Of a stretch of 64,000 nucleotides of DNA, positions 9,151 through 20,877 are shown one piece after another. Position 1 is the stretch's first letter. Each line of letters begins with the position of its first letter. The stretch covers positions 1-64,000 of the forward strand of contig NZ_CAMFKM010000010.1 in NCBI RefSeq assembly GCF_945957355.1. The letters are read 5' to 3'. The position numbers were made by a program, and so were the translations under genes. The notes beneath the pieces are model-generated. The model ran no database searches, was not told the DNA's origin, and saw nothing but the letters and a program-made list of their open reading frames with translations. The DNA comes from an uncultured Reyranella sp. Lineage in GTDB: Bacteria > Pseudomonadota > Alphaproteobacteria > Reyranellales > Reyranellaceae.

Positions 9151-9825
9151 TCAAGGCTCGTCGTCGTAGCGCTGCTCGCGCCACGGATCGCCATAGTTGT
9201 GATAGCCGCGCGTTTCCCAGAAACCCGGCTTGTCGAACTCCGAGAACTCGATGCGCTTGATCCACTTGGCGCTCTTCCAGAAATAAAGCTTCGGAATCAC
9301 CACGCGCAGCGGCCCGCCATGCTCGCGGCTGATCGGCTCGCCGTTCCAGCTCCAGGCCAGCATGACGTCTTCTGCGGCGAAGTCGGCCAGCGGCACGTTG
9401 GTCCTGTAGGTGTCGTAGGAATGGAAAATGACGTGCCGCGCCTGCGCCTTGGGCTTCACCAGGGCGATCAGGTCGCGGGCGCTCACGCCTTCCCATCGAT
9501 TGTCATAGCGCGACCAGGCGGTGACGCAGTGGATGTCGGTCGTCAGTTCGGTCTTCGGCAATCCGGTGAACTCATCCCACTTCAGAGTGACGGGAGCTTC
9601 GACCTCACCGTCGACGAACAGGCGCCACGCATGGGTGGGAATCTCGGGCTTGATGCCGAGATCGAGGACCGGCCAGGTCCCGACCAGCCGCTGGCCGGGT
9701 GGCAGCCGCTCCGAGTGCGCCGCGGTCTTGCCAGTCAGCAGACGGCCTTCCTCGGCCCACTTCTGCTTGCTCTCGACCAGCTTGCCCTTCAGCTCGCCGG
9801 ACAGGGTGACGTCGTCATCGGCCAT
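9151..9825 (-). CDS. Molybdopterin-dependent oxidoreductase (sulfite oxidase fold)
   Basis: The 224-aa protein is a stand-alone oxidoreductase molybdopterin-binding domain. DIHCVTAWSRYDNRWEGVS holds the Mo-ligand cysteine. VMLAWSWNGEPISREHGGPLRVVIPKLYFWKSAKWI is the substrate and cofactor end of the fold (two adjacent short motifs). There is no Tat or Sec signal peptide, unlike MsrP, so a cytoplasmic location is likely. The true substrate is unknown. It starts at MADDDVTL; the reading could extend 12 codons upstream. It lies between glutathione peroxidase and an acyl-CoA synthetase, all leftward. Confidence 0.88.
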   Translation of the reverse strand: MADDDVTLSGELKGKLVESKQKWAEEGRLLTGKTAAHSERLPPGQRLVGTWPVLDLGIKPEIPTHAWRLFVDGEVEAPVTLKWDEFTGLPKTELTTDIHCVTAWSRYDNRWEGVSARDLIALVKPKAQARHVIFHSYDTYRTNVPLADFAAEDVMLAWSWNGEPISREHGGPLRVVIPKLYFWKSAKWIKRIEFSEFDKPGFWETRGYHNYGDPWREQRYDDEP

Positions 9826-9833
9826 GGATTTCC

Positions 9834-11369
9834 TCAGATGCTGCGGCCCGCCCTCTCCCAATATGGCGCACGCAGCTTGCGTTTGAAGATCTTGCCCGAA
9901 TCCTCACGCGGAAGTGCGGAGCTGAACTCGACGACCCGCGGCACCTTGTAACGCGCCAGGTGCTCCCCGAGATAGGCACGCACGGATGCCGCATCGAGGG
10001 TGGCGCCGGCAGCCGGCTCGACATGGGCGCAGATCTGCTCACCGAATTCCTCGTCCGGGATGCCGAACACGGCGCAGTCACGCACGCCCGGCATCTGGAT
10101 CAGCGCCCCCTCGATCTCGGCCGGGTAGATGTTCACCCCGCCCGAGATGATCATGTCGCGCTTGCGATCGCACAGAAACAGGAAGCCGTCGGCATCGACG
10201 TAGCCCACGTCGCCCACGGTGACGAGCTCGCCCAGTGCAATCTCGCGCCGCTTGGCGTCGTCGTTGTTGTAGGTGAACTCCGAAAGATGGGGACCGCGCA
10301 GGTAGATCTCGCCGACCTGCCCCTGTTTCACGTCGCGCCCCTCCTCGTCGACGATGCGCAGGATGCCGCCGGGCACCAGCCGGCCCACCGTGCCGGGCTT
10401 GCGCAATGCCTCTTCGGAACCGTGCCAGACGACGACGCCCGTTTCCGTCGCACCGTAGTATTCGTTGATGACCGGCCCCCACCACTCGATCATCTGGCGC
10501 TTCACGGCCGGCGCGCAGGGTGCGGCGCCGTGGCTGACGAAACTCAGCGACGAGACGTCGTGGCGCGCCCGGACTTCCGCCGGCAGGCGCAGCAGGCGGA
10601 CGAACATGGTCGGCACGATGTGCATGTGGCTGACGCCGTGCCGTGCGATCAGGCGCAGCATATCCTCCGCCTCGAAGCGCGGCTGCAGCACCATGTGCAG
10701 GCCGAGGCGCGCGCTCGCCATGCCGTAGGCGGCCGGGGCGGAGTGGTACATCGGGCCGTTCATCAGCACGACGATCGACCGATCGGGCTTCAGCCCCCAG
10801 AACAGGGCGGCTTCCTGGGCACCCGCCGCCTGCTGCGCGGGCGTGCTCGGCTGGCGCCGAACGCCCTTGGGCCGCCCCGTGGTGCCCGACGTATAGATCA
10901 TGCTGCCGCGGGAGGGCCGCGGCGGCGCCGTGCGGGGCGAGAAAGCCGCGACGAAATCCTCCCAAGCCTCCGCGCCCGCCGGCACGCGGCGTTTTTCGTC
11001 CGGTACCCCGTAAGCGGCGGCAATCTCGTCCGGTGTCGGAACAGCGAAAACCTTCACGCCCTCGGGCACACCACCGGCGATCTGTGCCAGCAGGTCCGTA
11101 TGCGCCACCAGTACGCTCGCGCCGCTGTCGCGCAGGATGTAGTTCGCCTCCTCGGGCGTGAAGTGCCAGTTGATCGGCACTGCGTAGGCACCGATCTGGC
11201 TCGCGGCCATGTTGACTTCGAAGGTCTCGAAGTCGTTGCGCAGCATCAGGGCGACGCTGCCATTCTCGCCGACACCCAACGCCTCGAGCCCGCCGGCCGC
11301 CCGCGCGGCGTTGGCCTGGATCTCGGCCCAGCTGCGGAACCGCTCGCCCGCCGTGACGCCTGCCGTCAT
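9834..11369 (-). CDS. AMP-dependent acyl-CoA synthetase
   Basis: This 511-aa ATP-dependent ligase activates a carboxylic acid to its CoA thioester through an acyl-adenylate. The AMP-binding signature MIYTSGTTGRPKGV (near residue 170), the ATP motif YYGATETG and the C-terminal GVNIYPAEIEG are intact. LPREDSGKIFKRKLR contains the catalytic lysine. The substrate cannot be told; medium or long-chain, or branched, acids are plausible given the neighbours. The ATG overlaps the tetR stop as ATGA (11366-11369). The two are translationally coupled and the regulator probably controls this gene. Confidence 0.92.
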   Translation of the reverse strand: MTAGVTAGERFRSWAEIQANAARAAGGLEALGVGENGSVALMLRNDFETFEVNMAASQIGAYAVPINWHFTPEEANYILRDSGASVLVAHTDLLAQIAGGVPEGVKVFAVPTPDEIAAAYGVPDEKRRVPAGAEAWEDFVAAFSPRTAPPRPSRGSMIYTSGTTGRPKGVRRQPSTPAQQAAGAQEAALFWGLKPDRSIVVLMNGPMYHSAPAAYGMASARLGLHMVLQPRFEAEDMLRLIARHGVSHMHIVPTMFVRLLRLPAEVRARHDVSSLSFVSHGAAPCAPAVKRQMIEWWGPVINEYYGATETGVVVWHGSEEALRKPGTVGRLVPGGILRIVDEEGRDVKQGQVGEIYLRGPHLSEFTYNNDDAKRREIALGELVTVGDVGYVDADGFLFLCDRKRDMIISGGVNIYPAEIEGALIQMPGVRDCAVFGIPDEEFGEQICAHVEPAAGATLDAASVRAYLGEHLARYKVPRVVEFSSALPREDSGKIFKRKLRAPYWERAGRSI

Positions 11370-11989
11370 TGTTTTTTCCCCGTCTTCTTTGGAGCCGCCA
11401 AGGCGCCCTTGAACATCAGCGCGCCGTGATAGCCGGCGAGCGTCCGGATATCCGGCCCGTTCTCCAGCATGCCGGCCTGCCGCAGCATGACCAGACCGTG
11501 CGTGGCGGCCCACATGGACCAGCCGAACAGCATTGGATCGGCGTCGATCAGCCCGGCCTTCACCATGTCCTCGGCCTGACGGGTCACGAAGGTACGCGCC
11601 CGCTTGCACTCGCGTACCAAGTCGGGATGCTCGTCGCTGATCGGCTGGTCGATCTCGAACATAATGCGATAGGCATGCGGATGCTCGTCGGCGAACTGCA
11701 GATAGGCATCGCCCACGCGGCGCGCGCTGTCGAGCGGCCCCTCCGCCCCCGCCGCAGCGGCTTCCAGCGCGTCGGCAAACTGGGCGAAGGCCTGCGCCCG
11801 CACGGTCGCCAGGATGTCGGCCTTGTCCTTGAAGTAGCGGTAGGGTGTCTTCGGGCTGCAGCCCAGCGCCTCGGCGAGTTGGCGCATGGTCACGCCCTCA
11901 TAGCCGAAACGGGCGAATCTTTCGGTCGCGACCCGGCACAACCCGGCGCGGAAATCGGCGATATCCTTTTCGGTCAGATAGCGCGGCAT
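11366..11989 (-). CDS. TetR/AcrR family regulator
   Basis: The 207-aa repressor has an N-terminal helix-turn-helix with VTMRQLAEALGCSPKTPYRYF (adjacent helices, about residues 30-50). A C-terminal ligand domain resembles TetR_C members that bind acyl-CoAs. It begins MPRYLTEKDIADFR at an ATG (11989); a GTG at 12007 lies inside the probable operator and is less likely. The gene heads a two-gene operon with the acyl-CoA synthetase. A palindrome just upstream suggests autoregulation. Confidence 0.9.
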   Translation of the reverse strand: MPRYLTEKDIADFRAGLCRVATERFARFGYEGVTMRQLAEALGCSPKTPYRYFKDKADILATVRAQAFAQFADALEAAAAGAEGPLDSARRVGDAYLQFADEHPHAYRIMFEIDQPISDEHPDLVRECKRARTFVTRQAEDMVKAGLIDADPMLFGWSMWAATHGLVMLRQAGMLENGPDIRTLAGYHGALMFKGALAAPKKTGKKQ

Positions 11990-12002
11990 CGGAGGCTTTC
12001 CA

Positions 12003-12015
12003 TACACACTGTGTA
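12003..12015. promoter_or_regulatory. Probable TetR operator
   Basis: TACACA and TGTGTA flank a single base in a perfect 13-bp palindrome, 14 bp upstream of the tetR ATG. Position and symmetry fit autoregulation of the tetR-acyl-CoA synthetase pair. The assignment to this particular regulator is inference. Confidence 0.65.
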
Positions 12016-12051
12016 CGAAAAAGCCTCCTCCGGGTCAAATGCCGTCGTCCG

Positions 12052-13224
12052 TCAGGCGGTCTCGGCGAACAGTTCGCGGCCGATCAGCATGCGGCGGATC
12101 TCGCTGGTGCCGGCGCCGATCTCGTAGAGCTTGGCGTCGCGCAGCAGGCGGCCGGTCGGATAGTCGTTGATGTAGCCGTTGCCGCCCAGCAGCTGGATGG
12201 CGTCGAGTGCCACCATCGTCGCTTTCTCGGCGGCATAGAGGATCGCCCCGGCCGAATCCTTGCGCGTGGTCTGGCCGCGGTCGCAGGCCCTGGCGACGGC
12301 ATACACATAGGCCTTGCAGGCATTCATCGTCGTGTACATGTCGGCGAGCTTGCCCTGGACCAGCTGGAACTCGCCGATCGCCTGGCCGAACTGCTTGCGC
12401 TCGTGGACATAGGGTACGACGATGTCCATCGCCGCCTGCATGATGCCGATGGGGCCCGCCGCCAGGACGGCACGCTCGTAGTCGAGCCCGCTCATCAGCA
12501 CGTTGACGCCCTTGCCCACTGCGCCCAGCACGTTCTCCTCGGGGATCTCGCAATCCTCGAACACGAGTTCGCCGGTCGAGGAGCCGCGCATGCCCATTTT
12601 GTCGAGCTTCTGCGCGACCTTGAACCCCTTGCGGTCGGTCTCGACGATGAAGGTCGTGATGCCGCGCGGCCCGGCGGCCGGATCGGTCTTGGCATAGACC
12701 ACGATCAGCTGCGCGTCGGGGCTGTTGGTGATCCACATCTTGGTGCCATTCAGGACGTAGCGGTCGCCCTTCTTCTCGGCCCGCAGCTTCATCGATACGA
12801 CGTCGGAGCCGGCGCCCGATTCGCTCATGGCGAGGCTGCCGACATGCTCGCCGGAGATCAGCCCGGGCAGGAAGCGGCGCTTCTGCTCGTCGGTGCCAGT
12901 GCGGCGGATCTGGTTGATGCAGAGGTTGGAGTGGGCGCCGTAGCTCAGCCCGACTGCGGCAGAGGCACGGCTGATCTCCTCGACCGCGATGACATGCTCA
13001 AGATAGCCGAGGCCCGAACCGCCGAACTCTTCCTCGACGGTGATGCCGTGCAGACCGAGTTCACCCATCTTCGGCCACAGCTCGCGCGGGAACCGGTCGG
13101 TCTTGTCGATCTCGGCGGCGATCGGCGCGACCTCTGTCGAGGCAAAGCGCTGGACCTGGTCGCGCAGCGCGTCGGCCGTTTCTCCCAGGCCGAAATCGAA
13201 CGGCGGCATCGCATTCGGAATCAT
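12052..13224 (-). CDS. ivd: Isovaleryl-CoA dehydrogenase
   Basis: This 390-aa FAD enzyme oxidises isovaleryl-CoA to 3-methylcrotonyl-CoA in leucine breakdown and passes electrons to ETF. The catalytic glutamate lies in the [12 protein letters not shown] context (about residue 250), the position used by isovaleryl-CoA dehydrogenases rather than the C-terminal one of medium-chain enzymes. [21 protein letters not shown] and [19 protein letters not shown] are the usual acyl-CoA dehydrogenase motifs. Methylcrotonyl-CoA carboxylase genes that often follow are not seen here. The ETF genes are at 50.6-52.3 kb. Confidence 0.93.
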   Translation of the reverse strand: MIPNAMPPFDFGLGETADALRDQVQRFASTEVAPIAAEIDKTDRFPRELWPKMGELGLHGITVEEEFGGSGLGYLEHVIAVEEISRASAAVGLSYGAHSNLCINQIRRTGTDEQKRRFLPGLISGEHVGSLAMSESGAGSDVVSMKLRAEKKGDRYVLNGTKMWITNSPDAQLIVVYAKTDPAAGPRGITTFIVETDRKGFKVAQKLDKMGMRGSSTGELVFEDCEIPEENVLGAVGKGVNVLMSGLDYERAVLAAGPIGIMQAAMDIVVPYVHERKQFGQAIGEFQLVQGKLADMYTTMNACKAYVYAVARACDRGQTTRKDSAGAILYAAEKATMVALDAIQLLGGNGYINDYPTGRLLRDAKLYEIGAGTSEIRRMLIGRELFAETA

Positions 13225-13251
13225 CTTCGTCTTACCTGCTATGGGATTGCA

Positions 13252-13695
13252 TCAGGACTTGGAACCCAGCTTGACGTGGATGCGGATCAGCTTCCACTCG
13301 CCGTCTGACGGAATGAACTCGAGCTCGAAGAGCAGCCGCGACGGCTCCGTCGGGAAGCTGCCCTTCACCACCAGCTTGCCGTCGCCGTCGACGACCGGCG
13401 CCGGATCATAGGCCGGCTTCATGGCGGCGATGATGTCGAAATCGGCATTGCCCTGGCCGAATTCCTTGAACGTCTCCTTAAGTTTCTCTGGCGAGAACTG
13501 CTGGCGGAAAGGCTTGGACAGCTTGGCGTGCAGCACGGAATAGTTTCCGGTGACGTTGGCATCGTTGAGGGTCAGCAGCGAACTCTTGACTAGTGCTTCC
13601 AGTGGCCGGTCGGACGGCACCTTGTTCTGCGCTTGTGCCACGGAAGCACCCAGCATCAGGGCGAATGCAACCACCAGGCGGACGATTGCCGACAT
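13252..13695 (-). CDS. Secreted protein of unknown function
   Basis: I do not recognise a family for this 147-aa protein. It starts MSAIVRLVVAFALML with a clear Sec signal peptide ending near AQA (about residue 23). The mature part has an alternating pattern suggesting a small alpha/beta fold: FRQQFSPEKLKETFKEF, then beta-rich LVVKGSFPTEPSRLLFELEF. It lies 27 bp downstream of mgtE and 27 bp upstream of ivd, all leftward, so it may be expressed from the mgtE transcript. A periplasmic location is likely. Confidence 0.75.
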   Translation of the reverse strand: MSAIVRLVVAFALMLGASVAQAQNKVPSDRPLEALVKSSLLTLNDANVTGNYSVLHAKLSKPFRQQFSPEKLKETFKEFGQGNADFDIIAAMKPAYDPAPVVDGDGKLVVKGSFPTEPSRLLFELEFIPSDGEWKLIRIHVKLGSKS

Positions 13696-13721
13696 GAACG
13701 ACCTCCGCCGCAAAGGATACC

Positions 13722-15079
13722 TCAAAGCAGGAAGATCGTCGCCAGCCCGAGGAAGGTGAGAAATCCGGTCACGTCGGTAACCATGGTCAGGAAAACCGTC
13801 GAGGAGACGGCGGGGTCGACGCCGAATTTCTGTAGACCAAGCGGGATCAGCGAGCCAGCCAGCGCCGCGGCCATGAGATTGCAGACCATGGCGGCGGCGA
13901 TCACGGCACCGAGCCGCCAGTCGTGGAAGATCAGGATCACGCCCACGGCCAACAAAAGTGCGAACAACAGTCCGTTGAGACTGCCCACGACCGCTTCCTT
14001 GGCGATGAAGCGCATCCCGTTGGCGGCGGTAAGCTCGCCCATCGCCAGGGCGCGCACCGTGACGGTGACGGTCTGGATGCCGGCATTGCCGCCCATCGAC
14101 GCGACGATCGGCATGAGAGCGGCCAGGATCACGATCTTCTCGATCGTGTCTTCGAACCGGCTGATGACGAATGACGCGACAAGGGCGGTCGCGACGTTGA
14201 CCAGCAGCCAGGGCGCCCGCATCCGGGCGGTGGTCACGGTGTCGGCATGCATGTCGTCGGCGCCGACGCCTCCCATCTTAAGCAGGTCCTCCTCGGCCTC
14301 TTCGTCGATCACGTCGACGACGTCGTCGACCATGATCACGCCCTGCAGCCGCCCGTTACCGTCGACGACCGGACACGAGACCAGGTTCTTGTCGCGGAAG
14401 ACGTGCGCCACCTCGGCCTGGTCAGCCATCGCCGGCAGCGAAGGGATGTCGGGATCGACGATGTCTAGGATCGGAACGGGCCGCTTGGTCCGCAGCATGC
14501 GGCCGAGCGGCACCGAACCGCGCAGTCGGCCCGCCGCATCGACGACGAAGATGTCGTAGACGTCGTCGGGCAGGTCAGTCGCCTCGCGGCAATAGTCGAT
14601 CACCTGGCCCACGGTCCAGGTATCGGCGACCTTGACCAGCGAGCGCTGCATGAGGCGCCCGGCCGTATCTTCCGGATAGGCCAGCGCCCGCTCGATGTCG
14701 GCGCGCTCCTCGGCCGGCAGCTCGGCCAGGACCTCCCGCCGTTCGTCCTCTGAAAGGTCCTCCAGAATGGTGGCCGCATCGTCGGCCTCCAATTCGCGTG
14801 CAGCGGCCGCGATTTCCTTGCTGTCGAGCTGATCGAGAACGTCCTCGAGGACTTCCTCGTCGAGTTCGGTCAGGGTCTCGGGATCGAGATCGTCCTTGAG
14901 GATCCCGACCAGTGTGTCGCGCTCATCCTCCGAAATCTGTTCGAGGATGGAGGCCTGGCCAGTCGCGCTGAGGTTAGCCAGCAGCCCCCGCGCCTCTTCC
15001 GGCCTGTTCTCGACAAGGGCCGCCTCAACTCGCCGGACGAGTTCCGGCGTGACTTCATCGACGAGATCGATCTCGCCGC

Positions 15080-15083
<4 letters not shown>
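13722..15083 (-). CDS. mgtE: Magnesium transporter MgtE
   Basis: MgtE is a dimeric Mg2+ channel of the inner membrane, gated by cytoplasmic Mg2+. The 453-aa protein has the acidic N-domain of helical repeats (about residues 15-125, with EDLSEDERREVLAEL). Two CBS domains follow (about 130-250). Five membrane segments occupy the last 180 residues, including MPIVASMGGNAGIQT, the pore signature. The start ATG overlaps the maeB stop (ATGA at 15080-15083). Confidence 0.95.
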
Positions 15084-17362
<2,279 letters not shown>

Positions 17363-17380
17363 AGCTCATCTCCTCGCCTG

Positions 17381-17422
17381 AAAAACAAAAGGGCCGCCGG
17401 TTGGGATTTACCAACAGGCGGC
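17381..17422 (-). terminator. Intrinsic terminator of tRNA-Leu
   Basis: A strong stem pairs 17393-17404 with 17411-17422 around a 6-nt loop, with one mismatch. On the minus strand it is followed by TTTTGTTTTT (17390-17381). It lies 36 nt past the tRNA 3' end. This is the cleanest rho-independent terminator in the window. Confidence 0.85.
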
Positions 17423-17457
17423 GACCTCTCGTCTACCTTATTCATTCGAACCGGCGA

Positions 17458-17542
17458 TGGTGCGGCCAAGAAGACTCGAACTTCCACGCCTCGCGGCACT
17501 AGCACCTCAAGCTAGCGCGTCTACCAATTCCGCCATGGCCGC
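17458..17542 (-). tRNA. tRNA-Leu (anticodon GAG)
   Basis: The 85-nt gene folds as a class II tRNA. Acceptor strands GCGGCCA and TGGCCGC pair, and CCA is encoded at the 3' end (17458-17460). The anticodon stem CTAGC/GCTAG encloses the loop TTGAGGT, giving anticodon GAG for CUC/CUU codons. A short variable arm with CCGCGAGGCG and a T-arm with GTTCGAGTC follow. It is followed by an intrinsic terminator. Confidence 0.96.
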
Positions 17543-17631
17543 GCCGGTTCGATGGCGCGGGGGATACCAAATCGCCCCCTCAGTGGCAAGGCGGGCTTGC
17601 ACGAAGGTCGAGAAGTGCCGATTTTGCCACA

Positions 17632-18309
17632 ATGAACAGGCTCGAATGGCGAATCTCCGACGGCGCCGTCCCCTACGACGAGGCGCTTGCCACCATGGAA
17701 GCGAGGGTCGCCGACATCCGCGCCGGCCGGGCGGGCGAAATGGTCTGGCTGCTGGAGCATCCGCCGCTCTATACGGCCGGTACGAGCGCGCGGGCCCAGG
17801 ATCTGCTTCAGCCCGCCCGCTTTCCGGTCCATGTCGCGGGCCGCGGCGGCCAGTACACCTATCACGGCCCCGGCCAGCGGGTGGCTTATGTGATGCTCGA
17901 CCTTCGGGCGCGCCGCCAGGACGTACGGCGTTACGTTTCCGACCTCGAGGAATGGACGATCCGCACGCTGGGCCGCTTCAACGTCAAGGCCGAACGGCGG
18001 GAAGGCCGCGTCGGCGTCTGGGTCGTGCGGCCGGACAAACCGCCGCTGCCCGACGGCAGCCCGCGCGAAGACAAGATCGCCGCCATCGGCGTCCGCATAC
18101 GACACTGGGTGGCCTTCCACGGCATCTCGATCAACGTCGAGCCCGACCTTTTGCACTATGCGGGAATCGTTCCCTGTGGCATTGCCGACCATGGCGTCAC
18201 GTCCCTGGTCGATCTCGGCCTGCCGGTAACCCTGTCCGACCTCGACGCGGCCCTGGCCGAGACCTTTGAGGAAGTGTTCGGCGGAATCAGGCCGTCGGCA
18301 GCCGCGTGA
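17632..18309 (+). CDS. lipB: Octanoyl-ACP:protein N-octanoyltransferase
   Basis: LipB moves octanoate from acyl carrier protein to the lipoyl domains of 2-oxoacid dehydrogenases and GcvH, the first step of lipoate synthesis. The 225-aa protein has [13 protein letters not shown], which is the family signature. The catalytic lysine is Lys148 in [11 protein letters not shown] and the catalytic cysteine is Cys182 in VPCGI. The gene's end overlaps the convergent acylphosphatase gene by 23 bp. lipA is not in the window. Confidence 0.96.
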   Translation: MNRLEWRISDGAVPYDEALATMEARVADIRAGRAGEMVWLLEHPPLYTAGTSARAQDLLQPARFPVHVAGRGGQYTYHGPGQRVAYVMLDLRARRQDVRRYVSDLEEWTIRTLGRFNVKAERREGRVGVWVVRPDKPPLPDGSPREDKIAAIGVRIRHWVAFHGISINVEPDLLHYAGIVPCGIADHGVTSLVDLGLPVTLSDLDAALAETFEEVFGGIRPSAAA

Positions 18310-18568
18310 AACCGGCCGGCAGGACGTCGAGGTCGACCGGCTCGACGTCGACTGCGTCCACCCGCGCGAGTGCCGGACCGCGACGGCAAGCCTCGATCAT
18401 CCTGCCCACGGCTTCGTCCTCGCCCACGACCAGTGCCTCGACCGATCCGTCGATGCGGTTGCGCACCCAGCCGTTGAGGCCGAGCCGCTGGGCCGTTTCC
18501 ATCGCCCAATCGCGATAGCCAACGCCCTGGACCCGGCCGGCAATGGCCAGACGCGCCTGCAATGCCAT
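18287..18568 (-). CDS. acyP: Acylphosphatase
   Basis: The 93-aa protein hydrolyses carboxyl-phosphate bonds. It has the compact ferredoxin-like fold signature [12 protein letters not shown] near residue 12, with the catalytic arginine, and [15 protein letters not shown] with the catalytic asparagine. The length is normal for the family. It lies 5 bp after pccA in the same direction and may be read from that transcript. Its 3' end overlaps lipB tail-to-tail. Confidence 0.94.
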   Translation of the reverse strand: MALQARLAIAGRVQGVGYRDWAMETAQRLGLNGWVRNRIDGSVEALVVGEDEAVGRMIEACRRGPALARVDAVDVEPVDLDVLPAGFTRLPTA

Positions 18569-18573
18569 CGGGC

Positions 18574-20646
18574 TCAGGCGAACTCGATGATCTTCTGGTC
18601 GACCCTCAGGCTGTCGCCGGCCTTGGCGTGGAGCGTCTTCACCGTGCCGTCGCGCGTGGCGCGCAGCACATTCTCCATCTTCATCGCCTCGACCACGGCC
18701 AGCGCCTCGCCCGCCTTGACCTCCTGCCCCTCGCTCACCGCGACAGAGGCCAGCAGGCCCGGCATCGGCGAAAGCAGGAACTTGGAGGTATCCGGCGCGG
18801 CCTTGACCGGCATCAGGGCGTAGAGCTCGGCCTGGCGCGGCGTCAGCACCAGCACGTCGGCCTGCCCGCCTTCATGCGTCAGGCGCCAGCCGGAGCCCAG
18901 GGGATCGATCTGCGCCACCACCGGATGCTGGTCGACCTTGGCCCGCATCAGCGGTTCACCCGGGGACCACTCGGTCTCGATTTCGATCCGGCGCGCGTCG
19001 ATGTCGACGGCAAATTCGAGGCCGCCGCCGCTCACGGAGACCGGCATCGCGGCACGGTTGAGCATGACGACACGCTCGGACTGCGGCGCGCCGGCGCGAT
19101 GGGCATGGATGCGATCGACCACCGCCGCGATTGCCGCCAGAACTGCCGGATCCTTCGGTGGCAGATGTTCGGCCGTGAAGCCGCCCTTGAACTCCTCGGC
19201 GATGAAGTTGGTCGTGAGCTTACCGGCTCGGAAACGCGGATGCGCCATCAAGGCGGCGAGGAACGGCACGTTATGCGAAACGCCGCGGACATAGAACTCG
19301 TCCAGCGCGCGGCGCATGCGGTCGATCGCCTCGTCGCGCGTGTTCCCGTGCGTGCAGAGCTTGGCGATCATCGGATCGTAGAACATCGAGATCTCGCCGC
19401 CCTCGAAGACGCCGGTATCGACGCGCACGTCGGGCCCGGCCTCGGGCTCGCGATACTTCACCAGGCGCCCCGTCGAGGGCAGGAAGTTGCGGAAGGGGTC
19501 CTCGGCGTAGAGACGCGCCTCGACGGCCCAGCCCTGCAGCTTCACGTCTTTCTGCTGGAACGGCAGCTTGCCGCCCGCGGCCACGCGGATCATCAGTTCG
19601 ACCAGGTCGAGGCCGGTGATCAGTTCGGTCACCGGATGCTCGACCTGCAGGCGCGTGTTCATCTCGAGGAAGTAGAACTTGCGGTTCTTGTCGACGATGA
19701 ACTCGACGGTGCCGGCGCTCTTGTATTTGACCGCCTTGGCGAGTGCCACGGCCTGCTCGCCCATCGCCTTGCGCGTCTTGGCATCGAGGAACGGGCTCGG
19801 CGCCTCCTCGATCACCTTCTGGTGGCGGCGCTGGATCGAGCACTCACGCTCCCAGAGGTAGACGCAGTTGCCGTGGCCGTCGGCGATCAGCTGGATTTCG
19901 ATGTGGCGCGGCTCCTCGACATACTTCTCGATGAACACGCGATCGTCGGCGAAGGACGACTTGGCCTCGTTGGTCGCTGAGCCGAATCCTTCATGCGCCT
20001 CGGCATCGTTCCAGGCGATGCGCATGCCTTTGCCGCCGCCGCCGGCGGAGGCCTTGATCATGACGGGGTAGCCGATCTTGCGGGCAATCTTCACCGCCTC
20101 GTCGGCATTGGGAATCGCCGCCAGGTAGCCGGGAACCGTGCTGACGCCGGCCGCCTGGGCGAGCTTCTTGGACTCGATCTTGTCGCCCATGGCATAGATG
20201 GCGTGGGCGTCGGGACCGATGAAGGCGATGCCGGCCTCGGCCAGCGCCTTCTGGAAGGCCTCCTTCTCGGACAGGAACCCGTAGCCCGGATGCACCGCCT
20301 GGGCGCCGGTCGCCTTGCAGGCCTCGACGATCTTGTCGATCAGCAGGTAGGACTGGGCCGAGGGCGGTGGTCCGATCAGCACCGCCTCGTCGGCCTCGCG
20401 CACATGCAGCGCATCGGCGTCGGCTTCCGAGTACACGGCAACGGTCTTGATGCCGAGCCGCTTGCAGGTGCGGATGACGCGGCAGGCGATCTCGCCGCGG
20501 TTGGCGATCAGGATCTTGTCGAACAGCGGCCCCTCGGCGGCCGGCTTCCCGGGCCGCGCCTTCTTCGCAATCGCGACGCCCTTCGACGCGCTCTTGGGGG
20601 GCGCGCTCTTGGCGGCGACCTTGGCGACCTTCTTCTTGGCGGCCAT
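18574..20646 (-). CDS. pccA: Propionyl-CoA carboxylase, biotin-containing alpha subunit
   Basis: PccA carries the biotin carboxylase and biotin carrier parts of propionyl-CoA carboxylase, making methylmalonyl-CoA. The 690-aa protein has the ATP-grasp KASAGGGGKGMR, the biotin carboxylase motifs YGFLSEKEAF and EMNTRLQVEHPVTE, and the C-terminal biotin site VEAMKMEN. Ahead of the usual start (FDKILIANRGEIACR) is a Lys/Ala/Pro-rich extension of about 43 residues. The ATG at 20646 was chosen because upstream codons are not family-like. PccB is encoded just upstream. An acetyl-CoA carboxylase role cannot be fully excluded. Confidence 0.93.
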   Translation of the reverse strand: MAAKKKVAKVAAKSAPPKSASKGVAIAKKARPGKPAAEGPLFDKILIANRGEIACRVIRTCKRLGIKTVAVYSEADADALHVREADEAVLIGPPPSAQSYLLIDKIVEACKATGAQAVHPGYGFLSEKEAFQKALAEAGIAFIGPDAHAIYAMGDKIESKKLAQAAGVSTVPGYLAAIPNADEAVKIARKIGYPVMIKASAGGGGKGMRIAWNDAEAHEGFGSATNEAKSSFADDRVFIEKYVEEPRHIEIQLIADGHGNCVYLWERECSIQRRHQKVIEEAPSPFLDAKTRKAMGEQAVALAKAVKYKSAGTVEFIVDKNRKFYFLEMNTRLQVEHPVTELITGLDLVELMIRVAAGGKLPFQQKDVKLQGWAVEARLYAEDPFRNFLPSTGRLVKYREPEAGPDVRVDTGVFEGGEISMFYDPMIAKLCTHGNTRDEAIDRMRRALDEFYVRGVSHNVPFLAALMAHPRFRAGKLTTNFIAEEFKGGFTAEHLPPKDPAVLAAIAAVVDRIHAHRAGAPQSERVVMLNRAAMPVSVSGGGLEFAVDIDARRIEIETEWSPGEPLMRAKVDQHPVVAQIDPLGSGWRLTHEGGQADVLVLTPRQAELYALMPVKAAPDTSKFLLSPMPGLLASVAVSEGQEVKAGEALAVVEAMKMENVLRATRDGTVKTLHAKAGDSLRVDQKIIEFA

Positions 20647-20648
20647 GC

Positions 20649-20867
20649 TCACATTCCTTCTTTTCTGCGATCGAAGACGCCCCTGGCCCACATTGAGTGC
20701 GCGCCGATCAGGGGCAACCAGACGATGAGGACCCAGAGCCACCACGGATACTGGCGGCTCACGATGAAATTCAGCGGGATGATCACGAGCAGCGCGAGAA
20801 GCCCGACCATCAGGTGCTTGCGCACGATCCGGCCGCGCCTCATGCGCTCCTCGGGAGAGAGATGCAC
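20649..20867 (-). CDS. Small 2TM-domain membrane protein
   Basis: The 72-aa protein starts at GTG (20867). It has two hydrophobic segments, HLMVGLLALLVIIPLNFIV (about residues 18-36) and WWLWVLIVWLPLIGAHSMW (about 42-60), with charged ends. It resembles the small 2TM domain proteins. It lies between pccB (stop 10 bp upstream) and pccA (start 2 bp downstream) in the same direction. It is therefore part of the operon, but I know of no function. Confidence 0.72.
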   Translation of the reverse strand: MHLSPEERMRRGRIVRKHLMVGLLALLVIIPLNFIVSRQYPWWLWVLIVWLPLIGAHSMWARGVFDRRKEGM

Positions 20868-20877
20868 GTGGCTTCCG

